Below are positions 54,925 to 62,854 of a stretch of 64,000 bases of DNA, one piece after another. Numbering within the stretch: the stretch's first letter is position 1; the number at the start of each line of letters is the position of its first letter. The notes under the pieces were generated by a model. The model saw nothing but the letters and a program-made list of their open reading frames with translations, was not told the origin of the DNA and made no database searches. Source of the stretch: Serinibacter arcticus (GTDB taxonomy: Bacteria; Actinomycetota; Actinomycetes; Actinomycetales; Beutenbergiaceae); the NCBI RefSeq assembly GCF_004786095.1, contig NZ_RHPJ01000001.1, forward strand, positions 186,001 through 250,000. The letters are read 5' to 3'. The position numbers and the translations under genes are program-made.

Positions 54925-55824
54925 TCAGCCGCTCGGGTCCAGCAGCGCCCCCGCGGCTGCGCGGTCCTGCTCGGCTCCGGTCGTCAGCGCGTAGAGCCCG
55001 TACCCGATCGGGGACGCGTCCCACAGGTGCTGCGCCTGGCGAGCCAGCCCGGGGTGGACGTGGCCGCCGGCCGCGGCGTACGCGTCGAGGGTGACCGCCA
55101 GCGCGTCCTCGCCGCCGGCACCGACCTGCGCCGACAGGTCGCGGGCGGGGTCGTCCACGCGGGCGGTGGTCCAGTCCAGGACCCCGACGACGGCGCCGCC
55201 CGCCTCGAGCAGGACGTGCGCGGGGTAGATCTCGCCGTGCGTCATGACGGTCCGCTCGGGCCAGCAGTCGTCGTCGGCCAGCCACTCCTCCCAGGCGCCG
55301 AGCAGGGCGGGCGCGACGGTGAACGCCTCGGACACCCGCGCGACGTCGTCGCGCCACCCCTGCCGCACCTGCGCCGGGGGCCGCACCTCGACGCCGGCGG
55401 CCAGCGCGTCGTCGTGGTCGATGGAGTGCAGTCGCGCCAGGAGCCGGCCGAGCCGGGCGGCGTAGTCGGCGCTCGCGGGGTCCATGTGCCAGACGGGTTC
55501 GCCCGCCTCCGACAGCGTCAGACCGGGTGCCCCGGGCAGCGCCGGGTAGGCGATGAGCTCGGGACTGCGGACGCGCCAGTCCGGGACGGCGACGCCGTCG
55601 GCCGCCAGCACGGGTGCCACCAGGTCGAGGATGCGGAGCTCGGCGGCCATGCCGTCGGCGACGTCGGGGCGGCGCGGGACGCGCAGCACCCAGCGGCTGC
55701 CCCCGTCGTCGTCCGCCATCACCACGCGATAGTCCAGCCCGGCCTCGGTCACGGTGGCGCCCCGTGCGGTGAGCGCGAGCCCGTGGGCGGCGGCCAGCGC
55801 GACGACGTCCTCGACGGTGTCCAT
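54925..55824 (-). CDS. Macrolide 2'-phosphotransferase-like kinase (Mph/APH family)
   Basis: A 299-residue APH-fold kinase. The N-terminus resembles Mph proteins: ALAAAHGLALTARGATVTEAGLDYRVVMA, abridged to AGLDYRVVMA plus WVLRVPRRPDVADGM, and VAVPDWRVRSPELIAYP. The catalytic loop is MTHGEIYPAHVLLEAGG, with Glu where most APH enzymes have Asp, and the metal-binding loop is VLDWTTARVDDPARDL. Whether it inactivates macrolides is not proven. Start ATG 55824; a longer open frame enters tRNA-Arg and is rejected. Confidence 0.82.
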   Translation of the reverse strand: MDTVEDVVALAAAHGLALTARGATVTEAGLDYRVVMADDDGGSRWVLRVPRRPDVADGMAAELRILDLVAPVLAADGVAVPDWRVRSPELIAYPALPGAPGLTLSEAGEPVWHMDPASADYAARLGRLLARLHSIDHDDALAAGVEVRPPAQVRQGWRDDVARVSEAFTVAPALLGAWEEWLADDDCWPERTVMTHGEIYPAHVLLEAGGAVVGVLDWTTARVDDPARDLSAQVGAGGEDALAVTLDAYAAAGGHVHPGLARQAQHLWDASPIGYGLYALTTGAEQDRAAAGALLDPSG

Positions 55825-55917
55825 GGCCGACACGCTGCCACGGACGCGGCCGGCCGCCCAGGGCTTTCTGGGCCGCTCGGAGCCGCGATCGCTGCGACCG
55901 TTAGGCTCTGTCGGCCA

Positions 55918-55990
<73 letters not shown>

Positions 55991-56089
55991 CCGCACTCGA
56001 CGACGTGGTGCCCGTGTCGTCGACGTCCGCGAGACCCTCGCGCCGCCGTCGCCCCCGCGTCCCATGCAGCGCCCGCCGCGGCCCACCGG

Positions 56090-56119
56090 TTGCCACCTGA
56101 GCGAAACCCAACCTAAGAT
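56090..56119 (+). promoter_or_regulatory. Promoter of the GH30-like gene
   Basis: TTGCCA (56090-56095) and TAAGAT (56114-56119) are 18 bases apart, giving a start near 56126 and an untranslated leader of about 147 bases. Confidence 0.5.
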
Positions 56120-56131
56120 GATGACGTCGCC

Positions 56132-56147
56132 ATGTTGACGTCAACAT
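56132..56147. promoter_or_regulatory. Perfect 16-base palindrome, LacI-type operator candidate
   Basis: ATGTTGACGTCAACAT is a perfect palindrome with the central CG typical of LacI-family operators in actinobacterial carbohydrate genes. It lies just after the predicted transcription start, so a bound repressor would block elongation. No LacI gene is in the window. Confidence 0.6.
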
Positions 56148-56272
56148 CGCGATTCGGACCCTGCACAGGCGCGGGAAGACGGTCAAGGAAGACGAGCGTC
56201 CGACACGCAGCACAGCGGCACACCGCCGTCGCGGGGACGAGCACGGCCCACGCCCCAGATGAAAGGTGCACA

Positions 56273-59200
56273 GTGACGAGCACAAGGAACCGCAGGTCCA
56301 TCGCCTGCGCAGTCGCGACCGGGGTGGTGATGTCCAGCGTGGGGATCGGCCTCGCGGCCGCACCGGCCGCGGCCGCCACGACCACAACCATCACCCCCAA
56401 CCCCTGGTACGCCAGCGAGCCCTTCGAGGGCTGGGGCACCAGCCTCGTCTGGTTCGCCAACGCGACCGGCGGGTACCCCGAGGAGCTGCGCGAGGACCTG
56501 TACCAGGCCGTCTTCGGCGACGAGGGTCTCAACCTCAACATCGCGCGCTACAACGTCGGCGGCGGGAACGCCTCCGACGTCGTGGACTACCTGCGCCCCG
56601 GCGGCGCCGTCGAGGGCTGGTGGGCGAAGGACGCCGACGGCACGGCCGGCACCTACGGCGGTGCCACGACGAGCTACGCCGACCGCGACGCCGTCGCCGC
56701 GGCGTTCGACCCCACCAACCCCGACCACTACGACTGGGACGCCGACGCCACCCAGCGCTGGTGGATCGAGCGGCTGGTCCAGGACGAGCAGATCACCCAC
56801 TGGGAGGCGTTCGCCAACTCGGCCCCGTACTTCATGACGGAGTCCGGCTACGTCTCTGGAGGGTTCAGCTCCACGGACAACCAGCTCAAGCCGAGCGCCG
56901 ACGCCGACTTCACGGCCTACATGGTGGCCGTCACCGAGCACCTCGAGGACACCTACGGGATCGACTTCTCAACGATCGACCCGTTCAACGAGCCGAACAC
57001 CAACTACTGGGGCACCACGCTGACGAACGGCGTCCCCACGGGCGGCCGCCAGGAGGGCATGCACGTCGGCCCCGTCCGCCAGACCCAGGTCGTCGACGCG
57101 CTGGACGCCGAGCTGAACAAGCCGGGCACCACCACCGACGCCGTCATCGCCGCGATGGACGAGACCAACCCCGGCACGTTCGCCACCAACTGGGCCGCCT
57201 ACACGCAGGCGCACCGGGACAAGGTCGGCCAGATGAACGTCCACACCTACGGCACCAGCGGCCGCCTCGTGGTCCGCGACCTCGCCAAGCAGGCCGACAC
57301 GAGCCTGTGGATGAGCGAGATCGAGGGCAATTGGGTCAACGGCTGGAACCCGCTCCTCATGGAGAACGGGCTCGGCATCGCCTCCCGCATCAACGACGAC
57401 CTGCGCGAGCTGGAGCCCAACGCCTGGGTCCTGTGGCAGCCCGTCGAGGACACCTACAACATGGACCAGCCGCGCGAGAACGGCGGCGAGAACCTCAACT
57501 GGGGCTCGATCTTCATCGACCTCGACTGCAAGCCCTACACGGTCGCCGGCTCCGAGGAGGAGGTCTGGAAGTCCCCGCGCCGCGTCGCGCTCGCGGGCAG
57601 CGTCGAGGCCGCCCCGGAGTGCAGCGTCGAGGTCAACAGCAAGTACAACGCGCTGCGCAACTACACGCACTTCATCTCCCCCGGTGATGCGCTGATCCCG
57701 ACGACGTCGACCACCACGACGGCCGCCGTCGCGGCCGACGGCGAGTCCACCACGCTTGTCCACAGCAACCCGGCCGCCGACGAGCAGACCGTCGTCGTGG
57801 ACCTGTCCAAGTACGGCGAGATCGACGCCGACGCGAGCCTGACCGCCTACGTCACCACGCAGGCGACCTCGCTCGACACCCCGACCGACCGCGCGCTGAT
57901 CCCGTCGGCACCGGTCGCCGTCGACGTCGCCGCCCGGACCGCCACCTACACGGTGCCGGCCAAGTCGGTCACGACCCTGGTGATCGACGGCGTCTCGGGC
58001 GTCGCGCCCGAGGCCGCCGCGCTCGTCGACGGCGGGACCTACCAGCTCGTCGGCCAGCAGAGCGGTCGCGCGCTGTCCGCCGAGAACACCGGCCTCGCGA
58101 TCCGCACGATCGCGACCACCGACGCCGCCGCGCAGCGCCAGGCGTGGACGGTCCACGAGGTCGACGCGAGCGGGACCGACGAGGGTGCCACGAAGACCTA
58201 CGTCCTCGCCGACGCGCAGGGTCGGTTCCTCACCGCGAGCAGCTCCGGCCCGGCCTGGACCGGCGGGACGCTGGAGGCCGCGCGGACCAACCGCGCGGCG
58301 CACTGGATCCTCAACACCACCAACGGCTCCACGTGGTCGCTGGTGAACGCCTCGATCGCGCAGTCGCTCGACGTCGCCGGTCAGGCCTCGGCCGACGGCA
58401 CCGCCGTGGGCGTCTACGGCTCCAACGGCGGCGCGAACCAGACCTGGTCGATCCGTGACCTCACGGCGCTCCCGGTCGACGTCACCGTCCGCACCAACCC
58501 CGGCGTCGCGCCGGTCCTGCCGACCACGGTCGTGCCGCGCTACTCCTCCGGCAGCAGCGGTTCCGCGGCCGTGACGTGGGAGGCGTTCGACGCCGCCCTC
58601 TGGGCGAGCCCGGGCACCTTCCAGGTCGCCGGCACCGCCACGGACGTCTACGGCAGCACCTTCGAGGTCACCGCGACCGTCGAGGTCGCCGCCCTCACCG
58701 TGACCGACCCGGCGTCCGTCACGGTCGCCGAGGGGTCGACGGCGGCCGCCGCCGTCGCCGCCCTGCCCACCACGGTCCAGGCCAGGGCGGGCGCCTCGGT
58801 GCTCTCCTTCCCGGCCCCGGTCACGTGGGACACGGCATCGCTGACGGACGCCCAGCTCGCCGCCCCCGGCGTCGTGACCCTCACGGGCACCGCGACGGCG
58901 GACGGCGCGCAGCTGCGCGCCACCGTGAACGTCATCGTCACCACGGCCACGGGTCGCAACATCGCGCCCGACGCCACGACGACGGGCGCCGCGTCCTCGA
59001 CCGAGGGCAGCTTCGTGGTCGACCGGACGCGCAACGGCGACCGGACCGACAAGGGCTGGTCCAACTGGGTCAGCAGCAACAAGCCCGCCACCAGCACGCT
59101 GACGTACACCTTCCCCGAGACGACCGTCCTGGGCAGCGACGTGTACTTCTACGCCGACGGCGGCGCCACCAGCTGGGCCGAGACCATGCGGGTGGAGTAT

Positions 59201-60256
59201 CGCCAGCCCGACGGCACGTGGCTGCGCGCCCCGGGCTACGAGGCCGACGCCCCGGTCGCGGCACCGGTCGCCGGCGCCCCGGTCGTCACCTCCGCCTGGG
59301 ACGGCGTCCGAGCCACCGGTCTGAGGGTGGTCATGAACGCGTACGCGAACACCCACCTGACGGTCTCGGAGGTGGAGATCTTCGAGGCGGCACCGTCCGC
59401 GTCGTCGCTGTCCACCCTCGCCTCGCTCCGCTCCGGCGGCCAGGAGGTCCCGCTGACCGCGGGCACCACCGAGTACGCCACCACGGCGGCGGGCACGGAC
59501 TACCCGGTGGTCCAGGCGTTCCCGACGGACACGGCCGCCGAGGTCGCCGTCACCCAGCCGACCATCGAGAACGACGGCGTGGCCACGATCGTGGTCACGG
59601 GCGCCACCGGCGAGAGCACGACGTACACGCTCACGGTCGAGCTGGTTGAGGCGGTGACGTTCGCGGACGTCACGCCGAGCACGCAGTTCTTCACCGAGAT
59701 CTCGTGGCTCGCGCAGAACCGGATCTCCACCGGCTGGGTGCTCCCGGACGGCACGCGTGAGTTCCGTCCGGTGACCCCGGTCGCTCGCGATGCGATGGCG
59801 GCGTTCCTCTACCGCCTGGCGGGTTCGCCCGAGTTCCGGGAGCCCGAGACCTCGCCGTTCACCGACGTCTCCACGGACAACCAGTTCTTCAAGGAGATCG
59901 CGTGGCTGGCAGAGACCGAGATCTCCACGGGCTGGGTGCAGGCCGACGGCACGGCCCAGTTCCGCCCCCTCGACCCGATCGCGCGCGATGCGATGGCGGC
60001 GTTCCTGTACCGGTTCGCCGACCGCGAGGGCAAGGTGAACGACACCCCGGCGCCGGCCACCTCCCCGTTCGCCGACGTGGCCACCTCCAACCAGTTCTAC
60101 GCGGAGATCGCGTGGCTGGCGGAGAACGACATCGCGACCGGCTGGGACGGTTCCGGCAACGACGGAAGCACGATCTTCCGACCGCTCTCGCCGGTCAACC
60201 GCGACGCCATGGCGGCCTTCATGTACCGCCTGCACCACCTGGGCCAGGAGTCCTGA
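56273..60256 (+). CDS. Secreted GH30-like glycoside hydrolase with RICIN, Ig-like, discoidin-like and SLH domains
   Basis: A 1327-residue extracellular enzyme. A signal peptide (about 1-35) ends in APAAAA. The GH30-like TIM barrel (about 45-500) starts EPFEGWGTSLVWFANATGGYP; the acid/base is Glu240 in DPFNEPNTNYWG and the nucleophile is probably Glu349 in SLWMSEIEGNW. Then come a RICIN-type lectin domain (about 585-727), two Ig-like domains (about 732-890, the first Big_4-like), a discoidin/CBM32-like domain (about 895-1040), a small beta domain, and three SLH repeats from 1130, 1196 and 1266. The opening resembles endo-beta-1,6-galactanases. GTG 56273 has AAAGG upstream. Confidence 0.88.
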   Translation: MTSTRNRRSIACAVATGVVMSSVGIGLAAAPAAAATTTTITPNPWYASEPFEGWGTSLVWFANATGGYPEELREDLYQAVFGDEGLNLNIARYNVGGGNASDVVDYLRPGGAVEGWWAKDADGTAGTYGGATTSYADRDAVAAAFDPTNPDHYDWDADATQRWWIERLVQDEQITHWEAFANSAPYFMTESGYVSGGFSSTDNQLKPSADADFTAYMVAVTEHLEDTYGIDFSTIDPFNEPNTNYWGTTLTNGVPTGGRQEGMHVGPVRQTQVVDALDAELNKPGTTTDAVIAAMDETNPGTFATNWAAYTQAHRDKVGQMNVHTYGTSGRLVVRDLAKQADTSLWMSEIEGNWVNGWNPLLMENGLGIASRINDDLRELEPNAWVLWQPVEDTYNMDQPRENGGENLNWGSIFIDLDCKPYTVAGSEEEVWKSPRRVALAGSVEAAPECSVEVNSKYNALRNYTHFISPGDALIPTTSTTTTAAVAADGESTTLVHSNPAADEQTVVVDLSKYGEIDADASLTAYVTTQATSLDTPTDRALIPSAPVAVDVAARTATYTVPAKSVTTLVIDGVSGVAPEAAALVDGGTYQLVGQQSGRALSAENTGLAIRTIATTDAAAQRQAWTVHEVDASGTDEGATKTYVLADAQGRFLTASSSGPAWTGGTLEAARTNRAAHWILNTTNGSTWSLVNASIAQSLDVAGQASADGTAVGVYGSNGGANQTWSIRDLTALPVDVTVRTNPGVAPVLPTTVVPRYSSGSSGSAAVTWEAFDAALWASPGTFQVAGTATDVYGSTFEVTATVEVAALTVTDPASVTVAEGSTAAAAVAALPTTVQARAGASVLSFPAPVTWDTASLTDAQLAAPGVVTLTGTATADGAQLRATVNVIVTTATGRNIAPDATTTGAASSTEGSFVVDRTRNGDRTDKGWSNWVSSNKPATSTLTYTFPETTVLGSDVYFYADGGATSWAETMRVEYRQPDGTWLRAPGYEADAPVAAPVAGAPVVTSAWDGVRATGLRVVMNAYANTHLTVSEVEIFEAAPSASSLSTLASLRSGGQEVPLTAGTTEYATTAAGTDYPVVQAFPTDTAAEVAVTQPTIENDGVATIVVTGATGESTTYTLTVELVEAVTFADVTPSTQFFTEISWLAQNRISTGWVLPDGTREFRPVTPVARDAMAAFLYRLAGSPEFREPETSPFTDVSTDNQFFKEIAWLAETEISTGWVQADGTAQFRPLDPIARDAMAAFLYRFADREGKVNDTPAPATSPFADVATSNQFYAEIAWLAENDIATGWDGSGNDGSTIFRPLSPVNRDAMAAFMYRLHHLGQES

Positions 60257-60290
60257 TCCCGCAGTGATCAGGGCCTGACCCGCTCGTCCC

Positions 60291-60326
60291 GACGGCGGGG
60301 CTCACCTCACGGTGGGCCCCGCCGTC
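60291..60326 (+). terminator. Hairpin terminator after the GH30-like gene
   Basis: A 16-pair stem (60291-60306 with 60311-60326, one wobble) closes a TCAC loop, 35 bases after the stop. Confidence 0.85.
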
Positions 60327-60422
60327 GCGTCGTCCCACATGCTGGTCAAGCGCTCGGCAAAGACGCGCCCGACGCGTCCCCCGAACAGCGCCCGGACGAT
60401 GCGGCGTGACTATCGTCACAGC

Positions 60423-61748
60423 ATGAGCACAACCACCACCCCGGCACCCACCGGCAGCAACGACGCAGCCGCGGTCCCGACCACCACAGCCGCCACCCCC
60501 TCCGCAGCCCTCGGCCCCCTGGACGACGCGCGCGCCCAGCTGGCGTTCGCCGTCGACCACCTCGGTCTCGACAGCGGGATGCACCAGCTCCTCGCGACGC
60601 CGCGCCGCGAGCTCACCGTGAGCGTCCCGCTGCGGCGCGACGACGGTTCGACCGCCCTGTTCATCGGGCACCGCGTGCAGCACAACTTCTCGCGCGGTCC
60701 GGCCAAGGGCGGTCTGCGCTTCTCCCCGAACGTCGACCTCGACGAGGTTCGCGCACTGGCGATGTGGATGACGTGGAAGTGCGCGCTCGTCGACGTGCCG
60801 TACGGCGGCGCCAAGGGCGGGATCGCCATCGACCCGCGCCAGCACTCGCTCGCCGAGCTCGAGCGTGTGACGCGCCGCTACACGAGCGAGATCATGCCGC
60901 TCATCGGCCCCGAGCAGGACATCCCGGCGCCCGACATCGGCACCGACGAGCGCACCATGGCCTGGATGATGGACACCTACTCCGTCAATGTCGGCCACAC
61001 CGTGCCCGGCGTCGTGACCGGCAAGCCGCTCAGCCTCGGCGGGTCGCTCGGCCGGGCCAGCGCCACGTCCCGCGGCGTCGCCCACGTCGCCGTGCTCGCG
61101 ATGCGGCACCGCGGTCTCGACCCGGCCGCCTCGACCGCTGCCGTGCAGGGGTTCGGCAAGGTGGGTCGCGACGGCGCCCGCCTCCTGGCGGAGGCCGGCG
61201 TCGGCATCCGCGCCGTGAGCGACGTCTACGGCGCCGTCCACCGTGCCGAGGGCCTCGACGTCGCCGCCCTCATCGAGCACGTGGACGCCACGGGGTCCGT
61301 GCTCGGCTTCGCGGGCGGCGAGGAGATCGACGGCGCGGCGCTGCTCGAGCTCGACGTCGACACCCTGGTCCCGGCCGCCGTCGAGGGCGTCATCACCGAG
61401 GCGAACGCCGAGCGCGTCGCGGCCAGGATCGTGGTCGAGGGCGCCAACGGCCCGACCACCGAGGCCGCCGACGCGATCCTGCGCGAGCGCGACGTGCTCG
61501 TGGTGCCCGACATCCTCGCGAACGCGGGCGGCGTGATCGTCTCCTACTTCGAGTGGGTCCAGGCGAACCAGGCGTACTGGTGGAGCGAGGACGAGGTCAA
61601 CGAGAAGCTCGCCGAGCGCATGACGAAGGCGTGGGACGCCGTCCTGGGCTACGCGACCTCGAACGGGCAGTCGATGCGCGAGGCGGCGACGTGCCTGGCG
61701 GTCGCCCGCGTCACGGAGGCCCACAAGCTGCGCGGCCTCTACCCGTGA
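60423..61748 (+). CDS. Glu/Leu/Phe/Val dehydrogenase
   Basis: A 441-residue amino-acid dehydrogenase, most likely catabolic or anaplerotic glutamate dehydrogenase. The substrate site is RGPAKGGLRFSPNVDLDEV with the catalytic lysine in DVPYGGAKGGI, then DIGTDERTMAWMMDTYS. The NAD-binding motif is AAVQGFGKVGRDGARLLAE. The first 35 residues are a Thr/Ala/Pro-rich extension. TATCGT ends six bases before the ATG, so translation is probably leaderless. Confidence 0.92.
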   Translation: MSTTTTPAPTGSNDAAAVPTTTAATPSAALGPLDDARAQLAFAVDHLGLDSGMHQLLATPRRELTVSVPLRRDDGSTALFIGHRVQHNFSRGPAKGGLRFSPNVDLDEVRALAMWMTWKCALVDVPYGGAKGGIAIDPRQHSLAELERVTRRYTSEIMPLIGPEQDIPAPDIGTDERTMAWMMDTYSVNVGHTVPGVVTGKPLSLGGSLGRASATSRGVAHVAVLAMRHRGLDPAASTAAVQGFGKVGRDGARLLAEAGVGIRAVSDVYGAVHRAEGLDVAALIEHVDATGSVLGFAGGEEIDGAALLELDVDTLVPAAVEGVITEANAERVAARIVVEGANGPTTEAADAILRERDVLVVPDILANAGGVIVSYFEWVQANQAYWWSEDEVNEKLAERMTKAWDAVLGYATSNGQSMREAATCLAVARVTEAHKLRGLYP

Positions 61749-61800
61749 CGGGCGGGTCCGGGTGCTGACCCGCGTCGGTGCCCGGGCCTACGCTCGCCGC

Positions 61801-62100
61801 ATGCCCTACCGTTTCGACGCCGAGCTGTGGACGATGAACGACGGCCGCTGGCACATGCTCACGGTCCCCGAGAAGGACTCCGACGAGATCGACCAGCGCA
61901 CGACCGGGCTGCAGGGCGGGTTCGGGTCGGTGAAGGTCGAGGTCACGATCGGCACGAGCACCTGGACGACGTCGGTGTTCCCCAGCCAGCAGCAGGGTGC
62001 CTACGTCCTCCCGGTCAAGAAGGCCGTCCGGACCGCTCAGGGCTGCGCGGCCGGGGACACCGTCACGGTCGGGCTCAAGCTGGTCGGGCTCGAGACCTGA
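61801..62100 (+). CDS. DUF1905 protein
   Basis: A 99-residue protein beginning MPYRFDAELWTMNDGRWHMLTVPEKDSDEI and ending KKAVRTAQGCAAGDTVTVGLKLV, which is the full DUF1905 beta-barrel. Function unknown. ATG at 61801 is preceded by CTGACC-N18-TACGCT with six bases to the start, so it is probably leaderless. The open frame extends upstream to 61762, but the promoter position argues for 61801. Confidence 0.8.
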   Translation: MPYRFDAELWTMNDGRWHMLTVPEKDSDEIDQRTTGLQGGFGSVKVEVTIGTSTWTTSVFPSQQQGAYVLPVKKAVRTAQGCAAGDTVTVGLKLVGLET

Positions 62101-62172
62101 CCGCAGGGCCGGCCGTGCCCGCCTGATGATCGGACCGGCCGGTCGCCGTCGGCGCTGACTACGCTCGCGATC

Positions 62173-62853
62173 ATGCGCCGAACTCTCTCCCTCACCGCCG
62201 CCGTCGCGGTCGTCGCCCTGCTCGCCTCGTGCTCCGGAGGGTCCGACGACGCGTCCTCGACGCCGTCGACCTCAGCCTCCTCGACGGCCAGCGCGTCGCC
62301 CAGCGACTCCGCCTCCGCCTCGTCCTCCCCCGGCGAGTCCGGCACCGCCGGCGCCCCGGCGATCTCCGGCGGCTTCGGCGCGGACGACGACGTCGCCGAG
62401 GAGTGCGCGTCCGGCGTCGCCCTGGTCACCGACGTCGGCGACCTCGAGGACGACCGCGACGACGCGACCGAGGCCCAGATCGAGGCCGCCGAGGGCGCGT
62501 GGTGCATCACGACCGACGCCCCGATCACGGCGCGCGAGGCGCTCGACCTGGCCGGCGTGACGACGGAGGGCACGACCGAGTACGGCGACGCCGTCGTCTG
62601 CCGCGTCAACGGCGTCCCCGGCGCCGACCTGCCGATCGTCAACCCCGAGAACGGTGAGTCCTACACCGAGACGTGCGCCGGCATGCCGGCCGCGTTCGCG
62701 TACTGGTCCGTCTGGCTCAAGCCGGCCGGCGGCGAGTGGACCTACGCCGCCGAGGGCGTCGACACGCAGCCGGTCGCCCCGGGCGAGCGTCTCGAGCTCC
62801 AGTTCACGCTGAACGGCGAGCCGGTCAACCCCGACGGTGGTTCCGCCGGCTGA
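62173..62853 (+). CDS. Lipoprotein linked to an ECF transporter (SCO2322-like)
   Basis: A 226-residue lipoprotein: signal peptide and lipobox LLASC (Cys20), then a Ser/Thr/Ala-rich linker (about 23-60). The folded domain has cysteine pairs and ends AYWSVWLKPAGGEWTYAAEGVDTQPV. This last part resembles the SCO2322 group, encoded next to ECF transporters in Streptomyces. It precedes the EcfT-EcfA gene by one base, supporting a role as extracellular partner. TACGCT ends seven bases before the ATG. Confidence 0.72.
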   Translation: MRRTLSLTAAVAVVALLASCSGGSDDASSTPSTSASSTASASPSDSASASSSPGESGTAGAPAISGGFGADDDVAEECASGVALVTDVGDLEDDRDDATEAQIEAAEGAWCITTDAPITAREALDLAGVTTEGTTEYGDAVVCRVNGVPGADLPIVNPENGESYTETCAGMPAAFAYWSVWLKPAGGEWTYAAEGVDTQPVAPGERLELQFTLNGEPVNPDGGSAG

Positions 62854-62854
62854 C

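Noticed and set aside
56969-60238. Long open frame antisense to the GH30-like gene
   Set aside because: Its composition is Arg/Gly/Val-rich shadow sequence; the plus-strand protein has a signal peptide, catalytic motifs and SLH repeats.
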